From Hsuehochloa calcarea (Eukaryota; Streptophyta; Magnoliopsida; Poales; Poaceae), in contig CM070594.1 of NCBI GenBank assembly GCA_036346395.1, forward strand, positions 31,777,385-31,841,384: a DNA stretch of 64,000 nucleotides, read 5' to 3'. Made by a program: the position numbers and the translations under genes. Below are positions 52,717 through 63,402 of this stretch, piece by piece (position 1 is the first letter of the stretch; the number at the start of each line of letters is the position of its first letter). Under the pieces are notes generated by a model that was given only the letters and a program-made list of their open reading frames with translations, was not told the DNA's origin and did not search any database.

Positions 52717-54080
52717 GTGGAGTTTCGAATTGATCTTGTTCCAGGTACTCGTCCCATCTCGATGTCTCCATATCGACTAGCCCGTCCGTTTCAGGACGAG
52801 TTGAAGAAGCAATTGGATGATTTGTTGGCTAAAGGTTTGATCAGGCGTAGTGTATCGCCGTGGGGAGCTCCTGTTCTGTTCACAGAGAAGAAGGATGGGA
52901 GTTGGCGCATGTGTATTGATTACCGTGCGCTTAATGCAATAACAATCAAGAACAAATATCCATTGCCCCGCATTGAGGACTTGTTTGATCGGTTGAATGG
53001 AGCTCAAGTATTCTCCAAGATCGACCTCCGGTCGTGGTATAACCAAATCCGTGTGCGTGGCGAGGATGTAGAGAAGACAGCTTTCTCTACCAGGTATGGG
53101 CATTATGAGTATAAAGTTATGTCTTTTGGATTGACTAATGCACCTGCCATTTTTATGGAGACCATGAACAACATGTTGCACGAGTATCTAGATGACTTCG
53201 TGGTGGTGTTCATTGATGATATTCTTATCTATTCCAAGACTAATGAGGATCATGAGCGTCATTTGAGGCTGGTTTTAGATACTTTGAGAGAGCACAAATT
53301 CTATGCTAAGTTGAAGAAGTGTGAGTTCTGGATTTCAGAAGTGGGTTTTCTGGGTCATGTGATTAACCCTCAGGGCATTGCTGTTGATCCTAGCAAGGTC
53401 TCCACGGTGGTGGATTGGAAGAGGCCGACTAATGTGAAGGAGGTGAGGAGTTTCTTGGGATTGGCTGGTTATTATCGGCGTTTTGTGCAGGATTTCTCTA
53501 TCATTGCCAAGCCGATGTCTCAGCTTACTCAGAAAGGTGTGAGATTCCAGTGGGTGATGAGTGTGGCGCAGTTTACGCACTTTGAAAGAGAGGTTGGTGA
53601 CCTCTCCTATTCTCACTCTTCGAGCCAGAAAGCGGTTCACGATCTTTTGGATGCATCTCGAGTGGGTCTTGGTTGTGTGCTTATGCAAGGCGGTAAGGTG
53701 ATTGCTTATGCGTCGAGGCAGTTAAAAAGCACGAGCGAATTATCCACTCATGATTTGGAGTTGGTGCGGTTGTTTTGCTCTCAAGATTTGGAGGCATTAT
53801 CTATCTGGCGAGCCTTGTGATATTTTCACGGATCACAAGAGTCTCAAATATATCTTCACTCGAAGGATCGAATTTGAGGCAAAGGAGGTGGTTGGAGTTG
53901 ATCAAGGACTATGATCTTTCTATTCAGTATCATCCAGGCAAGGCCAATGTAGTTGCTGATGCCCTTAGTCGCAAGGCGACTCCCGCTACTCTAGATTGCC
54001 TCATTGCTGATTTTGATCGCATGGGAATATCTTATTGTTATGCGGGCACATCACATGTTGAGACACGATTGATTCTTGAG
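52717..54080 (+). pseudogene. RT and RNase H of element N
   Basis: The 367-codon frame starts in the RT: IDLVPGTRPISMSPYRLARP, KKQLDDLLAKGLIRRSVSPW, GSWRMCIDYRALN (first Asp), KIDLRSWYNQI, FGLTNAPAIFMETMN and VVVFIDDILIYSKT (FIDD catalytic pair, 53207-53218). It continues through the thumb to FLGLAGYYRRFVQDFSIIAKP. A break near 53560 and another near 53770 divide the RNase H (LLDASRVGLGCVLMQGGKVI; then SIQYHPGKANVVADALSRK at 53920-53975). The RT part is intact. Confidence 0.85.
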
Positions 54081-55440
54081 TCGACCATTCGGACCGCAAA
54101 GGGAAGCTGTGAGTGACCGGTTACTACAGGAGGTTAGGAAGCGCCTGGATGAGGGCAAAGAGAGTGATTTTAGTGTGGATGATTCTGGTACTTTGAGGTT
54201 TAAAGGCCGTCTTTGCGTACCGCAAAAGGCAGAGGTCAAAGATGATATCTTAAGGGAGGCACATCGCACTCCATACACTGTTCATCCTGGTGAGACTAAG
54301 ATGTATCGAGATCTGAAACATAATTTTTTGGTGGAAAAGGATGAAGGTGGATGTTGCTAATTATGTGGCTTCTTGCGGTGTTTGTCAGCAAGTGAAAGCT
54401 GAACACAAGCGTCCTGCAGGGTTATTGCAGCCTTTGGAGGTACCCCAGTGGCCTTGGGATGATATCTCTATGGACTTTGTGGTGGCGTTGCCTCGTTCGC
54501 CGCGAGGGAAGGATGCAGTTTGGGTAGTGGTGGATCGATTCAGCAAATCTGCGCACTTCATTCCTATTCGCACAACAAATTCAGCGAGTGATCTAGCTCC
54601 TATTTATGTGCGTGAAATAGTGAGACTGCATGGTGTGCCAAAGACCATTATTTACGCGAGGGACGCCAAGTTTGTCTCAAGTTACAGGAGAGTCTGCGAG
54701 TGCATTGGGCACAGCTCCGCCTTAGTCTGTTTCACCCAGGCAGATGGGCGATCGAGCGTACTATTCGGACTTTGGAGGACATGTTGCGATCTTGCGTTCT
54801 ATCTTGGAAGGGTAGTTGGGAGGACCAGTTGCCACTTGCGAGTTTGCTTATAATAACGATTACCATTCGATATTAGAACCGCGCCATTCGAGGTTCTCTA
54901 TGGTGAAGTGCGGATCGCCACTTTGTTGGGATGCGGTTGGAGAGAAGGTAGTTTTGGGTCGGATGGATTGAAGACCATTGGCGTGTGGCCATGGTGAGAC
55001 AGAATCATTAGCGGCTCTCGAGCGCATGAGAAAAGCTATCTTGATGTGAGGCGTGACTTGGGTTCTGGCGCGGGTGACGAGTGCTCTTGAAAGTGTCTCC
55101 CACTAAAGGTATTGTTTGGTTCGGTACCAAAGGAAGCTTAGCCCGAGTACGTTGGACCGTTCTCGATTATTGCAAGAATTGGGAAGTTAGCTTACGCTGG
55201 ACCTTCCGAGTCCATGCGTGGGGTTCTAATGTGTTTCACGTCTCGATCTTGAGAAAGTTTTGAGAGATCGAGCATAAGATTTCTTTGAACCGTGACTATT
55301 GAGCAAGACCTCACGGTTGAGTCGCGTCCGTGCGCGATTCGGAGAGGTCGGGCGAGTCTTGAGGCACAAGGCGTTGGTATCGTTAAGGTCTTGTGGGCGC
55401 ATCGATCGAGAGAGAGGCGACTTGGGAGTTGGAGTCTCGC
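54081..55440 (+). pseudogene. Integrase and C-terminal end of element N
   Basis: Zinc-binding HPGETKMYRDLKHNF (54288-54330) and CGVCQQVKAEHKRPAGLLQP lead to the core WPWDDISMDFVVALPRSPRG (Asp), KDAVWVVVDRFSKSAHFIPI and IVRLHGVPKTII. The second catalytic Asp is kept (ARDAKFVSSY), and the Glu region (54740-54760) is out of frame. The C-terminal end reads FHVSILRKF (55230-55260), then in another frame LWAHRSREEATWELESRMRE-like codons (55385-55455), as in the chromodomain-bearing tail of Tekay/Del elements. Confidence 0.75.
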
Positions 55441-55569
55441 ATGCGCGAGCAATACCGGAGTTATTCACGTCAGTGCGTGTTGTTTTGTTGTTTAATGTCG
55501 TGATGTAGTTTTTATTTGAGTAGAACGGCGAGTAGAATTCGGGGTCGAATTCTGTCAAGGGGGGTAGAA

Positions 55570-57884
55570 TGTAATATTCTGAAAATAATAATGATAATAA
55601 TAATAACGTCTTAAGGGCCGGTGCGTAATTAATTAAATTAGATATGTGAAAATAGAATATTTTAGAATTTTTGGAGGGACTAAACTGTACGAGGTATAAA
55701 AGATCGTGGGGGAGAGAAACTTGAAAAAAAAACATAAACCTAGCTCTTTTCTCGTGCGCCGCCACTAGTGCATCCAGCCTCGTTTCCTCATATCGCCATC
55801 TCCATGCGCCGCCAGTTCCTATGCATGTGAGTGCGCACTAGCGTTGCCTGCCGCATCATTGTGCTAGCGATCGGCCATCGCGGGCGAGCACTGGTCGGCC
55901 AACTCGTGGATGCGGGAGATTGCCACTCGGCGGTAGCGTCATTGCGTGAACTTACCAGCGTCATCGCTGCGTGGAAGCTTTGGTGCTTTCGGGCATGTAC
56001 GTGACTCCTTTTGTTATTGCCACTTTTAGATAGCCGCATGCAGGTGCTAGTTCATGCATGATACGGTGATGACAAGGAAAATAGTGAAGGAGGTTTCATT
56101 ACGTGGGAGGTAAATTCAAGGGAGAAGCTATCAAACAGTAGAAGATAAAATTAGAAGAAAGACGTTAGGATCCGGGTTTTTGTGGGTAGCGATCTATAAT
56201 TTTATTTCCCTCTGTTTTACTAGTTTAGTTAGAGATTGGAATTGAGATTAATTAAAGGTTTTAGAATTTCCTAGTCGTAGGACCGATTATTAGATCTGTT
56301 TAGCCTGCTGTTCTGTTGAACGATTTATTCGGGTACCTTAATGACAAATTTTGAAAATATCATCTACTAGTTAATTGTAGATAATTTCGATATCTTTCTA
56401 TAGCATATTTTATCATGTCAATCGGACAGGTAGAATTCGAGTTATGATTTTCGGAAGACTGCTGTCTTTGTGGTTGTCGTCTTTTGGCGCTGTTTTGGTA
56501 GATCGGATATTAAAAATAGTAAATCCACTAATTAGAGTTTTTGATCTACATGAAAGATGTAGATAATTGTCCAATGGTTCTGTAGGATCTAAGAACTTGC
56601 ATTTTGGTTGGATAAAACAAAAGTTATGAATTTAGTAAGACCTGCTGTTCCGAAGCGGACAGATCGGTTTTCTGGGCTAAAAACGGAGGGTTAGATGATT
56701 TAATTAGAAGTCTTCGTAATCTAAGAAAATGGGGAATCTTGTGTAGAATCCAGAACTGGGTGGTTTGTCGTGATCGGACTTTTGAGTCAAAAGTTACGTT
56801 CGTTTTAGTACCAAGACAGCAATGGGTAACTATTCGGTACCGGAGTAGCGTGGTATATTTGGGGACGGGTAGGAGCGAAGTATATTGATTGCTATTCTTG
56901 TTGCTATAGCTTGTATTGAAGTTTGTGTATTTAATATAGGAGAGGCGTCGTGCTTGTTGCCATCTTCTAGCCAAATCGTGCGTCGCAACTAGTAAAGGCA
57001 AGTGCATGGTAGCGGCGATCAATGATTGATCACTGTGATTCTTTATCTTCGATACCATTATTGTTGTGCTTTTATTTTATTTAATTGCAAGCAATGGGAT
57101 GGTATGGATTTATATTGTTAATGGACATGATGAAAAATTGGATATGGTGAGTATTATGAAATTATGCATGTTTGCATTCATAAGCATCTTTGCATAAGAG
57201 AAGGTGATCATGGTTGATCACAACTCCACGAGAGTGGAGGAGGTCCCCGATCCTTGAGGAGGAGCGGGCTTGAGAGTGAATGTTGTCGCGAGCATTCACT
57301 CATGCTATACCGGTATACGCGAAAGAAGTGCATGTGGACATGTAGTTTAGATTTGCATTGATACATGAGATTAATGGATGAGAATATTAATAGAAGTACC
57401 TGTGATGATAATGAAGTTATTGAATGCTGTTGATTTATTATTGTTCGTTGTATATGGATGTGTTTTTGAGTCGTGGACTCACCCTTGCTCTTTGTTGTCT
57501 TTAGGTGATCTTGAGGGCGCGAATGGCGAGAGCGAGTAGAACACATGGACAACACATGATTATTTGCCATAAGAATCTTTTCATTCAAAATTGGTTTACT
57601 CTTGGACATGTTAGGGGTTGAATAAAGTTTAGGACAACGTGTTGGCCTAGACTATTTGTTTTAATGTTTTGGATTCATTGGTTGGTACTATTTTGGACTA
57701 TTTACCTGGTTATAATTCCCTTGCTATTTATTATTGTTTGATCCATAATTATACATGTTCTTTTGTGATCCATGGATATGTTTATTGTTGTTTTCTTGCT
57801 GTAATTTTATAGTGTGTCGATAATTATTAGTTTAGAGAGTAGTGTGGTGGCATTCTAGGCTCAGTGTTGGGCTGGGGTGTTACA
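55570..57884 (+). repeat. 3' LTR of element N (2315 bp)
   Basis: Nearly identical to 48244-50564. The few differences are small substitution and indel clusters, several at CAG/CTG trinucleotides. The TATA box is at 55695-55701. Confidence 0.95.
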
Positions 57885-57889
57885 CTCAA

Positions 57890-58874
57890 CTCATAATCCT
57901 AACAAGGTGAAGTTTCTTTACCGTTCCGAAAGAAATTAAGATCAACAATACTTACACTTCAGGGCAGCAGGAACCACAAGGTGATGTGTGAGCGAATTTC
58001 AAGAGCAAGTCAAAGCACGACAACGGGTGTTTTGTGGAGTTTGGTATGGATACCTACTTAATTTGAAAATTGGTATTGTAAGGCTAAGTAAATATCCAAA
58101 CTAGAATTCATTGCCTAGTTGCCGATCATAAAGATATAAGTGAAAATCAAAGCAACTCACACGCAAAGATATTGGAACTTAGTGCAATCAAGGAATGAGC
58201 TATGTAAGATATAAGTGAAGAACAAAATAGCTCGTATTGCACAAGTTATAGAAAGACGCTAGCTAGTTGCAAATAATAAAACTAGGGCACAAGATTGCAC
58301 AAAATATTGATATTCTAACAATTGAATCAAGAATGAGTGTGGATTTTTGCTCAAGTTTATGGTTCGGCTATGCGCTTTCTTTTTCCTTTTCTCTTTTCTC
58401 TTTTGTTTTTCTCTTCTTTCTTTTTTTCTCTTCTCTTTTTCCTTGCTTTTTTTAACTATTGCCAAAATTCTTGTTCTACCAAAAATGAGCAAAAATTCTT
58501 TCCCACCTTTTGATCTTTGAACAATTGCAAGAACACAAATATTAATATGCAGCCCTAAGCAACGATTTAGCTAGTCTTAAATAGGTTCAAAGTATTCGCA
58601 AAGGATTGAAAGTTTCACAAAGCATAAATTGATGTCTCACTTCTTTTTGTTTTTTTATAGACACGACTAAAAAAAAATCAAACTAGGCTCAAATAAAAAG
58701 CAACGCAAAAGAATTCAAGATCAGCAAACTAAACTTGATTCTAATGGACAAAAACTTAACAAAACTCACTAGAATAACAAATTAAATACTACGGCGGAAA
58801 TTTTTTTTGTATGGCTTTTTTCGTGTATAGGAAAAAATTAGATAACTGGATAAATTTCCTACCGAGTCAACGGA
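57890..58874 (-). other. Leader of element K
   Basis: Untranslated. It contains a pyrimidine-rich tract on the plus strand (58377-58452), hence a purine tract on the element strand. Confidence 0.55.
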
Positions 58875-58886
58875 GCTCTGATACCA
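58875..58886 (-). promoter_or_regulatory. Primer-binding site of element K
   Basis: On the minus strand TGGTATCAGAGC, 2 bp from the LTR. Confidence 0.9.
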
Positions 58887-58888
58887 CC

Positions 58889-59432
58889 TGATGCGGGGTG
58901 CCCGATCTTCTCGACGTAGAATCTCTTGATAACTTGTGTACCCTGACGAATCACCAGCTGATCCCCCGCGCCAATGCACGGACTTGCAACTCTATAGAGA
59001 ATTCGCCCAAACACACACTTGATTGGATCCTCGCTGACCACAAGCGAAGATCGTCGAACCCTCAATTCCCAACGAAAAAGCAAGAACGACCCCTTGTTCT
59101 CAACGCCCAATTCTCTCTGTTTTGGCTATAAGCACAACAGGAGAATCAAGCAAAAGCTTTGAAAATATATTAATCGTGGTCTTTCTTCAAGAACAACCTC
59201 ATATCCTTGATCTCCGTTCATTATTGAATCTTCCAATCTGAGCACAAGCAAAACACTAGTTTTAGGTAGTATGAAATTCTCAACTAATTTAAAAGTAAAT
59301 TCAGTGAACAGATTCACCTGTTGGATAAGCTTCTCTTGTTTTTCAACTCTCTTAGTAAGCTCATGTTGTTCTGAGGTATTTAATGAATTGAAAACATTAT
59401 ATGAAATAACGTAGCTAAGGATGTCTGCATCA
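58889..59432 (-). repeat. 5' LTR of element K (544 bp)
   Basis: Plus-strand reading TGATGCGGGGTGCCC to TGTCTGCATCA, paired with 45694-46237. Confidence 0.9.
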
Positions 59433-59745
59433 GTGGACATGGAGCAGATCAGGGGAAGTTTCTTCATACTTCGCTGATTCAAACTAGTGCACGCATTGCA
59501 CTTAGATTTTATAGTCAATTGCAGTTTATGGTTGTGATAAAACATTGAATTTTGAATAATGGTTTTAAGATCTAGGATAGCAAAGCAATAAACTCTTATG
59601 ATGAGTCCTGCAAGATTTTTCTCGTATTAATAATAGCAACTTGTGTTCTGTTTTGAAGTATTTTACTTATGTGTGTGGATTGCTTCCTACCCCATATTAA
59701 TAAATACTTTATATATCAGAATGTGTGTGACGCCCTATGGAGAAA
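59433..59745 (+). other. Gag end and AT-rich gag-pol spacer of element J
   Basis: The gag frame resumes across the K insertion (MEQIRGSFF-like codons, against IQAEVSSFF in I). It ends near 59480 and is followed by the same AT-rich spacer as in I. Confidence 0.65.
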
Positions 59746-60110
59746 GTGTGCTTAACAGATAGCGGCACAATGAATACCATATTAAGAGAGACAAAAATTT
59801 TCTAGTCGATCAGCAAGAATGCTGGTAGTCTTACGACAATCGTAGACAGCGATACTTGTATAATAGGCTCAGGAAGAGCCACAATTATACTCCCGATGGG
59901 CACAAGATTGGTCATTGAAGAAGTCTTGTTGTACTCAGAATCAACTAGGACTCTCTTAAGCTTTAAAGATATTCACGCTAACGGTCTCCACGTAGAGACT
60001 GAAGAAGAGTGTGGTAAGGAATACCTGCTTGTTACAAAGCGTGAATAAAATGAGAAAAGGGTATTAGAAAGACTTCCTTCATATGAATCTGGGCTATACT
60101 ACACTCACAT
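59746..60110 (+). pseudogene. Protease region of element J
   Basis: CLTDSGTMNTILRETKIF (59750-59803) is the protease motif with the catalytic DSG. TAG follows at 59802. SKNAGSLTTIVDSDTCIIGS, GRATIILPMGTRLVIEEVLL and SFKDIHANGLHVET continue to about 60000. Confidence 0.75.
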
Positions 60111-61320
60111 TATGGCACCTGCAGCTTATACTATCCTAAAAATAACTTTTAGAAGCTCTGAACTTTTCTATCTCTGGCATGATAGATTAGCCCACCCCGG
60201 TCTTAGAATGATGAGAAATATAATTACTAATTCTAAGGGGTATAATGTCAATGTAAAGAATTTTTTGAATCAAGAAGATTTTGTGTGCCCCGCATATGCC
60301 ACCGGGAAACTGATTACTAGACCCTCTACTCTGAAAATAAAGGATGAAATCTCTGCATTCCTGGACCATATCTAGGGAAATATTTGCGGTCCTATATAGG
60401 CCCTGTTAGGGCCATTTAGGTACTTTATGGTGCTCATCGATGCTTCGTCGAAATAGTCGCATGTATGCTTGTATGCTTATTGTCTACAAGAAACAATGCT
60501 TTTGCAAAGCGGATCTCGCAGATAATTAAAATTAAGAATAATTTCCCTAATCATCATGTGAAGTCCATCAAAATGGACAACGCCGAAGAATTTACTTCAA
60601 AGGCATTTGATGATTATTGTATGGCAATGGAAATTACCGTTGAGCATTCCATACCACATGTCCACACCTAAAATGGACTAGCAGAGACATTAATTAAAAG
60701 AATTAAGTTTATTTCCCGACCAATCTTGCAGAATTGTAATTTACCAACTACATGTTGAGGACACGCGGTCCTACTCACAACAACTCTCATTAATTTTCGA
60801 TCGTTAGCATACAATATCCATTCACCTACGCAACTAGCACAAGGGTCAGCACCGAAAATATCCCATCTACGAAGGTTTGGTTGCAAGATTTATGTGCATA
60901 TACCACCACTACCGCGAACTGCAACGGGCCTTCTCCAAAAGTCTGGGATATACGTTTGTTTGTGAGACAACATCCATAATTAGATATCTGGACCCCATGA
61001 CTAGAGATTTGCATACAGCTAGCTTCGCTGACAGCGTATTTGATGAGGATAGTTTCCCATGATTAGGGGAGGAAATCAACCCCTTGATGAAAAATATCGG
61101 GAACCGACGTGGCAAGCCACGGGAATCCATGCAAATGACCTGCGCACTAGTGAAGCAAATAGAGAAGTCCAGAAGATAATTGATTTGCAAGTATTAGCGA
61201 ATCAACTGTCTGACCACTTTAGTGATTTAAAGAGCGTGACCAAGTCACATGCACCTGCACATAATGCGCTGGAGAGGGTTGAAATACCAAAAAACTTGAA
61301 GGTATCCCTAACCCGTCCAA
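60111..61320 (+). pseudogene. Integrase of element J
   Basis: ELFYLWHDRLAHPGLRMMRN and FVCPAYATGKLITRPSTLK form the HHCC zone; the first Cys is kept and the second reads Tyr. The core shows FMVLIDASSK (Asp), IKMDNAEEFTSKAFDDYC (Asp) and a Glu in NGLAETLIKRI (60672-60705, out of frame with its neighbours). The C-terminal part TSIIRYLDPMTRDLHTASFA follows. Numerous stops are present (60374, 60399, 60453, 60669, 60757 and others). Confidence 0.8.
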
Positions 61321-61930
61321 AGGTCTCAAAATAAAAGGACGAGAACTCTGGCCCCTCGAATCCCAAGTAACCAGAGACACCTGGCGAAAAAGGATAAGAA
61401 GGACTTGACACGGCCGATCACTGAAGTTCCGCATAATCAGAAGGGGAGCCAGTTGAGACCTGGTACCAGTATGGAACCTTCAGTAAAAGGCATACTGGAT
61501 TTTATTATTCTCACGAAGGGAGACATCAGCATGAATGTGTGCGCACATATCAGAGCTGAAAAACTAAAGGGACTTGCCTCCGTAATTGAAAGCAGTGGTG
61601 AGCAAGTAGAAGCATTAGAATTATCGCCCCATGAAGAAATAGCTATAAATTATGTGAGCACACGAGAATCTATAAATAGAATAACAACCAATGTCGATAT
61701 TTATTTTGTAAAGAAAATTGCCTCAATCATCGATCTTGATCGAGAGCCTGTATCGCTCCCTGAATGTATGAAAAGATCAGATTGGAAAAATTGAAAGAAG
61801 GCAATAGAAGCAGAATTATTATCTCTGAATAAAATAAGGTATTTGACCCTATAAGAAGCATGTCTCCCTATGTGCACCCCGTAGGGCATAAGTGGGTATT
61901 TGTTTAGAAGAGAAATGAAAACAATGAAGT
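61321..61930 (+). pseudogene. RT start of element J, cut by L
   Basis: The frame 61405-61794 matches the linker and N-terminal RT of I (KGDISMNVCAHIRAEKLKGL, ECMKRSDWKN). The sequence continues to GYLFREMKTMKL-like codons and ends at the LTR of L (61931). Confidence 0.75.
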
Positions 61931-63039
61931 TGTAAGACCTAAAATAAGGCATTCAGTCACCTGAAACTAAACTGGACAGCAGTACGGAAAAATTCATATC
62001 TATTGAACCGGAACTCGGAACGAGGTGAGTCTAGTGCTCAAAGAAATTTAACGAGCAAACATACAAAACTCTAGTTGACAAGATATCCTAATTCTGCCAA
62101 ATTATGTGACTAAACAGTAGGTGAATATGCCTGACAGCAATCTGTCCAGACGAACAGAACAGCAGCGAAGAATATAACATAAATTTTAATCTATAAATCC
62201 AATTAAAGTGTTCTTTATCAATATGGAAATATAATACAATTATCTACAAAAATTATTTTGGGTGACAAATCTGAATCTAAACCTAACCAAGTCATATTTT
62301 ATTAAACTACTAATAACCGTCGATCGTATTTTGGTGATCTTAGCGTCTATGGAAAGCTAAGAACCGTGGCTACAAATATCTAGGAGGGAAGAACCTCCAA
62401 ATCGGCTTCTAAGAGGCTGAAACTAGCCGCGCAACATACTGGACAGATTCTGGAAATCCTAATGCAGCAATTCGATTCAATCCTACTAATCAATTTCGCA
62501 TTAAATAAGCATCAAACAATGAAACCAACTCGTCGTTACCCTTGAAGACTCGCAGGGACGATGAAGATCAACCTCCTGAAGAACCTTCTCCCTCCTTCTT
62601 CCTCCCTTCTAGTGGCTGGCCAAAAAGAGGGAAGAAAACCGGCCGGAGGAGAGGATAGGAGGAGGCGGCTTCGGAGAAGACCTTGAAGAGCAACACCGGG
62701 GATCACCGGGGACGGCACCAAGGATGGGAGGTGGCACCAGGAGAAGGTGGTGGCGTCGGCAGGGGAGGCGCCAGATGGGAGGGTGGTGGCGGCTTGGGGG
62801 GAAGAGGAGGCGGCTCATGGGGGAAAAGAGGTGGCCGGTTAGGGTTAAGGGGGAGTTGGGGCGCATAGGCTTGGGCCTTGTGCGCATCCCCCCTTCTTGG
62901 CTCACAAATGGCCAGCCAAAAGGCTGGCCTAGCCTGGGCCGGAGGTCCAGGGTCCAAAATCCTCTCAAACAACTTGAATTTTTTAGCTAAAACTTTCTCC
63001 CGAATAAAAGACTCTCAAATCGAATTTTGAGGTATTACA
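61931..63039 (-). repeat. 3' LTR of Gypsy-type element L (1109 bp)
   Basis: On the minus strand it begins TGTAATACCTCAAAATTC just after a purine tract (TTAAGGGGGCTAGAA) and ends TTTTAGGTCTTACA at 61931, in J. A short segment around 62040-62400 has the style of Tekay/Del LTR leaders. The 61926-61930 bases (GAAGT) should recur at the far end outside this window. Confidence 0.75.
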
Positions 63040-63402
63040 TTCTAGCCCCCTTAACAGAATTCGACCCCGAATTCTAACTATCGGTACGAATACGGGAACA
63101 GAATACCACAGAATTGGAAACGACAAATTATACCGTACTAGGAGCAAACAGGTCTGGATACTACTCGCGCAAGCGAGCCTCCAGCTCCCCGGTCGCTTCA
63201 TGTTCACTTGGGTGTGCCCTTGGCACCTCAACGGATATCAACGTTTTATGCCCCCAACGCTCGTCGTGACCTCTCCAGTATATGTACCGGACGAGACTCG
63301 GACGTGGGGTCTTACTTAATGGTCAACGGCTCTAACGAACCTCAAATCCTGAATTTTTTTTTTCAAGGTTCTCACTCAGCATCAGAACACACCAGACGTT
63401 GC
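63040..63402 (-). pseudogene. C-terminal pol end of element L
   Basis: The minus strand has HEATGELEARLRE then TAG then YPDLFAP (63150-63205), the end of a Tekay/Del-type polyprotein (EATWELE... in N). GAATTCGGGGTCGAATTCTG (63053-63072) is the same pre-tract sequence as in N. Element M interrupts it at 63403. Confidence 0.65.

Larger units (their letters stand above)
48244..57884 (+). mobile_element. Gypsy-type retrotransposon N (9.6 kb) inside K
   Basis: LTRs of 2321 and 2315 bp (48244-50564, 55570-57884) are flanked by the exact duplication CTCAA (48239-48243 and 57885-57889). The primer site TTGGTATCAGAGCGGG follows the 5' LTR, and the tract AAGGGGGGTAGAA precedes the 3' LTR. The order gag, zinc knuckle, protease, RT, RNase H, integrase and a C-terminal EATWELE-type block fits the Tekay/Del (chromovirus) side of Gypsy. 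The LTRs are nearly identical, so it is the youngest dated insertion here, yet its genes carry many small frameshifts. Confidence 0.9.
45694..59432 (-). mobile_element. Non-autonomous Gypsy-type element K, split by N
   Basis: Two 544-bp LTRs (45694-46237 and 58889-59432), about 98% alike by eye, are flanked by the exact duplication GTGGA (45689-45693 and 59433-59437). The primer site (TGGTATCAGAGC, minus, 58875-58886) and purine tract (AAGAAAGGGAGGA, minus, 46238-46250) fix the orientation. Without N the interior is only about 3 kb: leader, a gag frame and a second long frame of unknown function. There is no protease, RT or integrase, so it must borrow them. The LTR starts TGATGCGGGG, related to Z1. 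Confidence 0.9.
42923..61930 (+). mobile_element. Copia-type retrotransposon J, split by K and cut by L
   Basis: Same family as I, plus strand. The 5' LTR is 42923-43176; leader and gag run to 45693. Sequence resumes at 59433 after element K and continues through protease, integrase and the start of RT to 61930, where element L begins. It carries many stop codons, more than I. The 3' part lies beyond L or is lost. GTGGA at both K borders shows that J was whole when K inserted. Confidence 0.85.

Noticed and set aside
62609..62990. Gly/Arg-rich and Pro-rich frames
   Set aside because: They are inside the LTR of element L and are composition artefacts.
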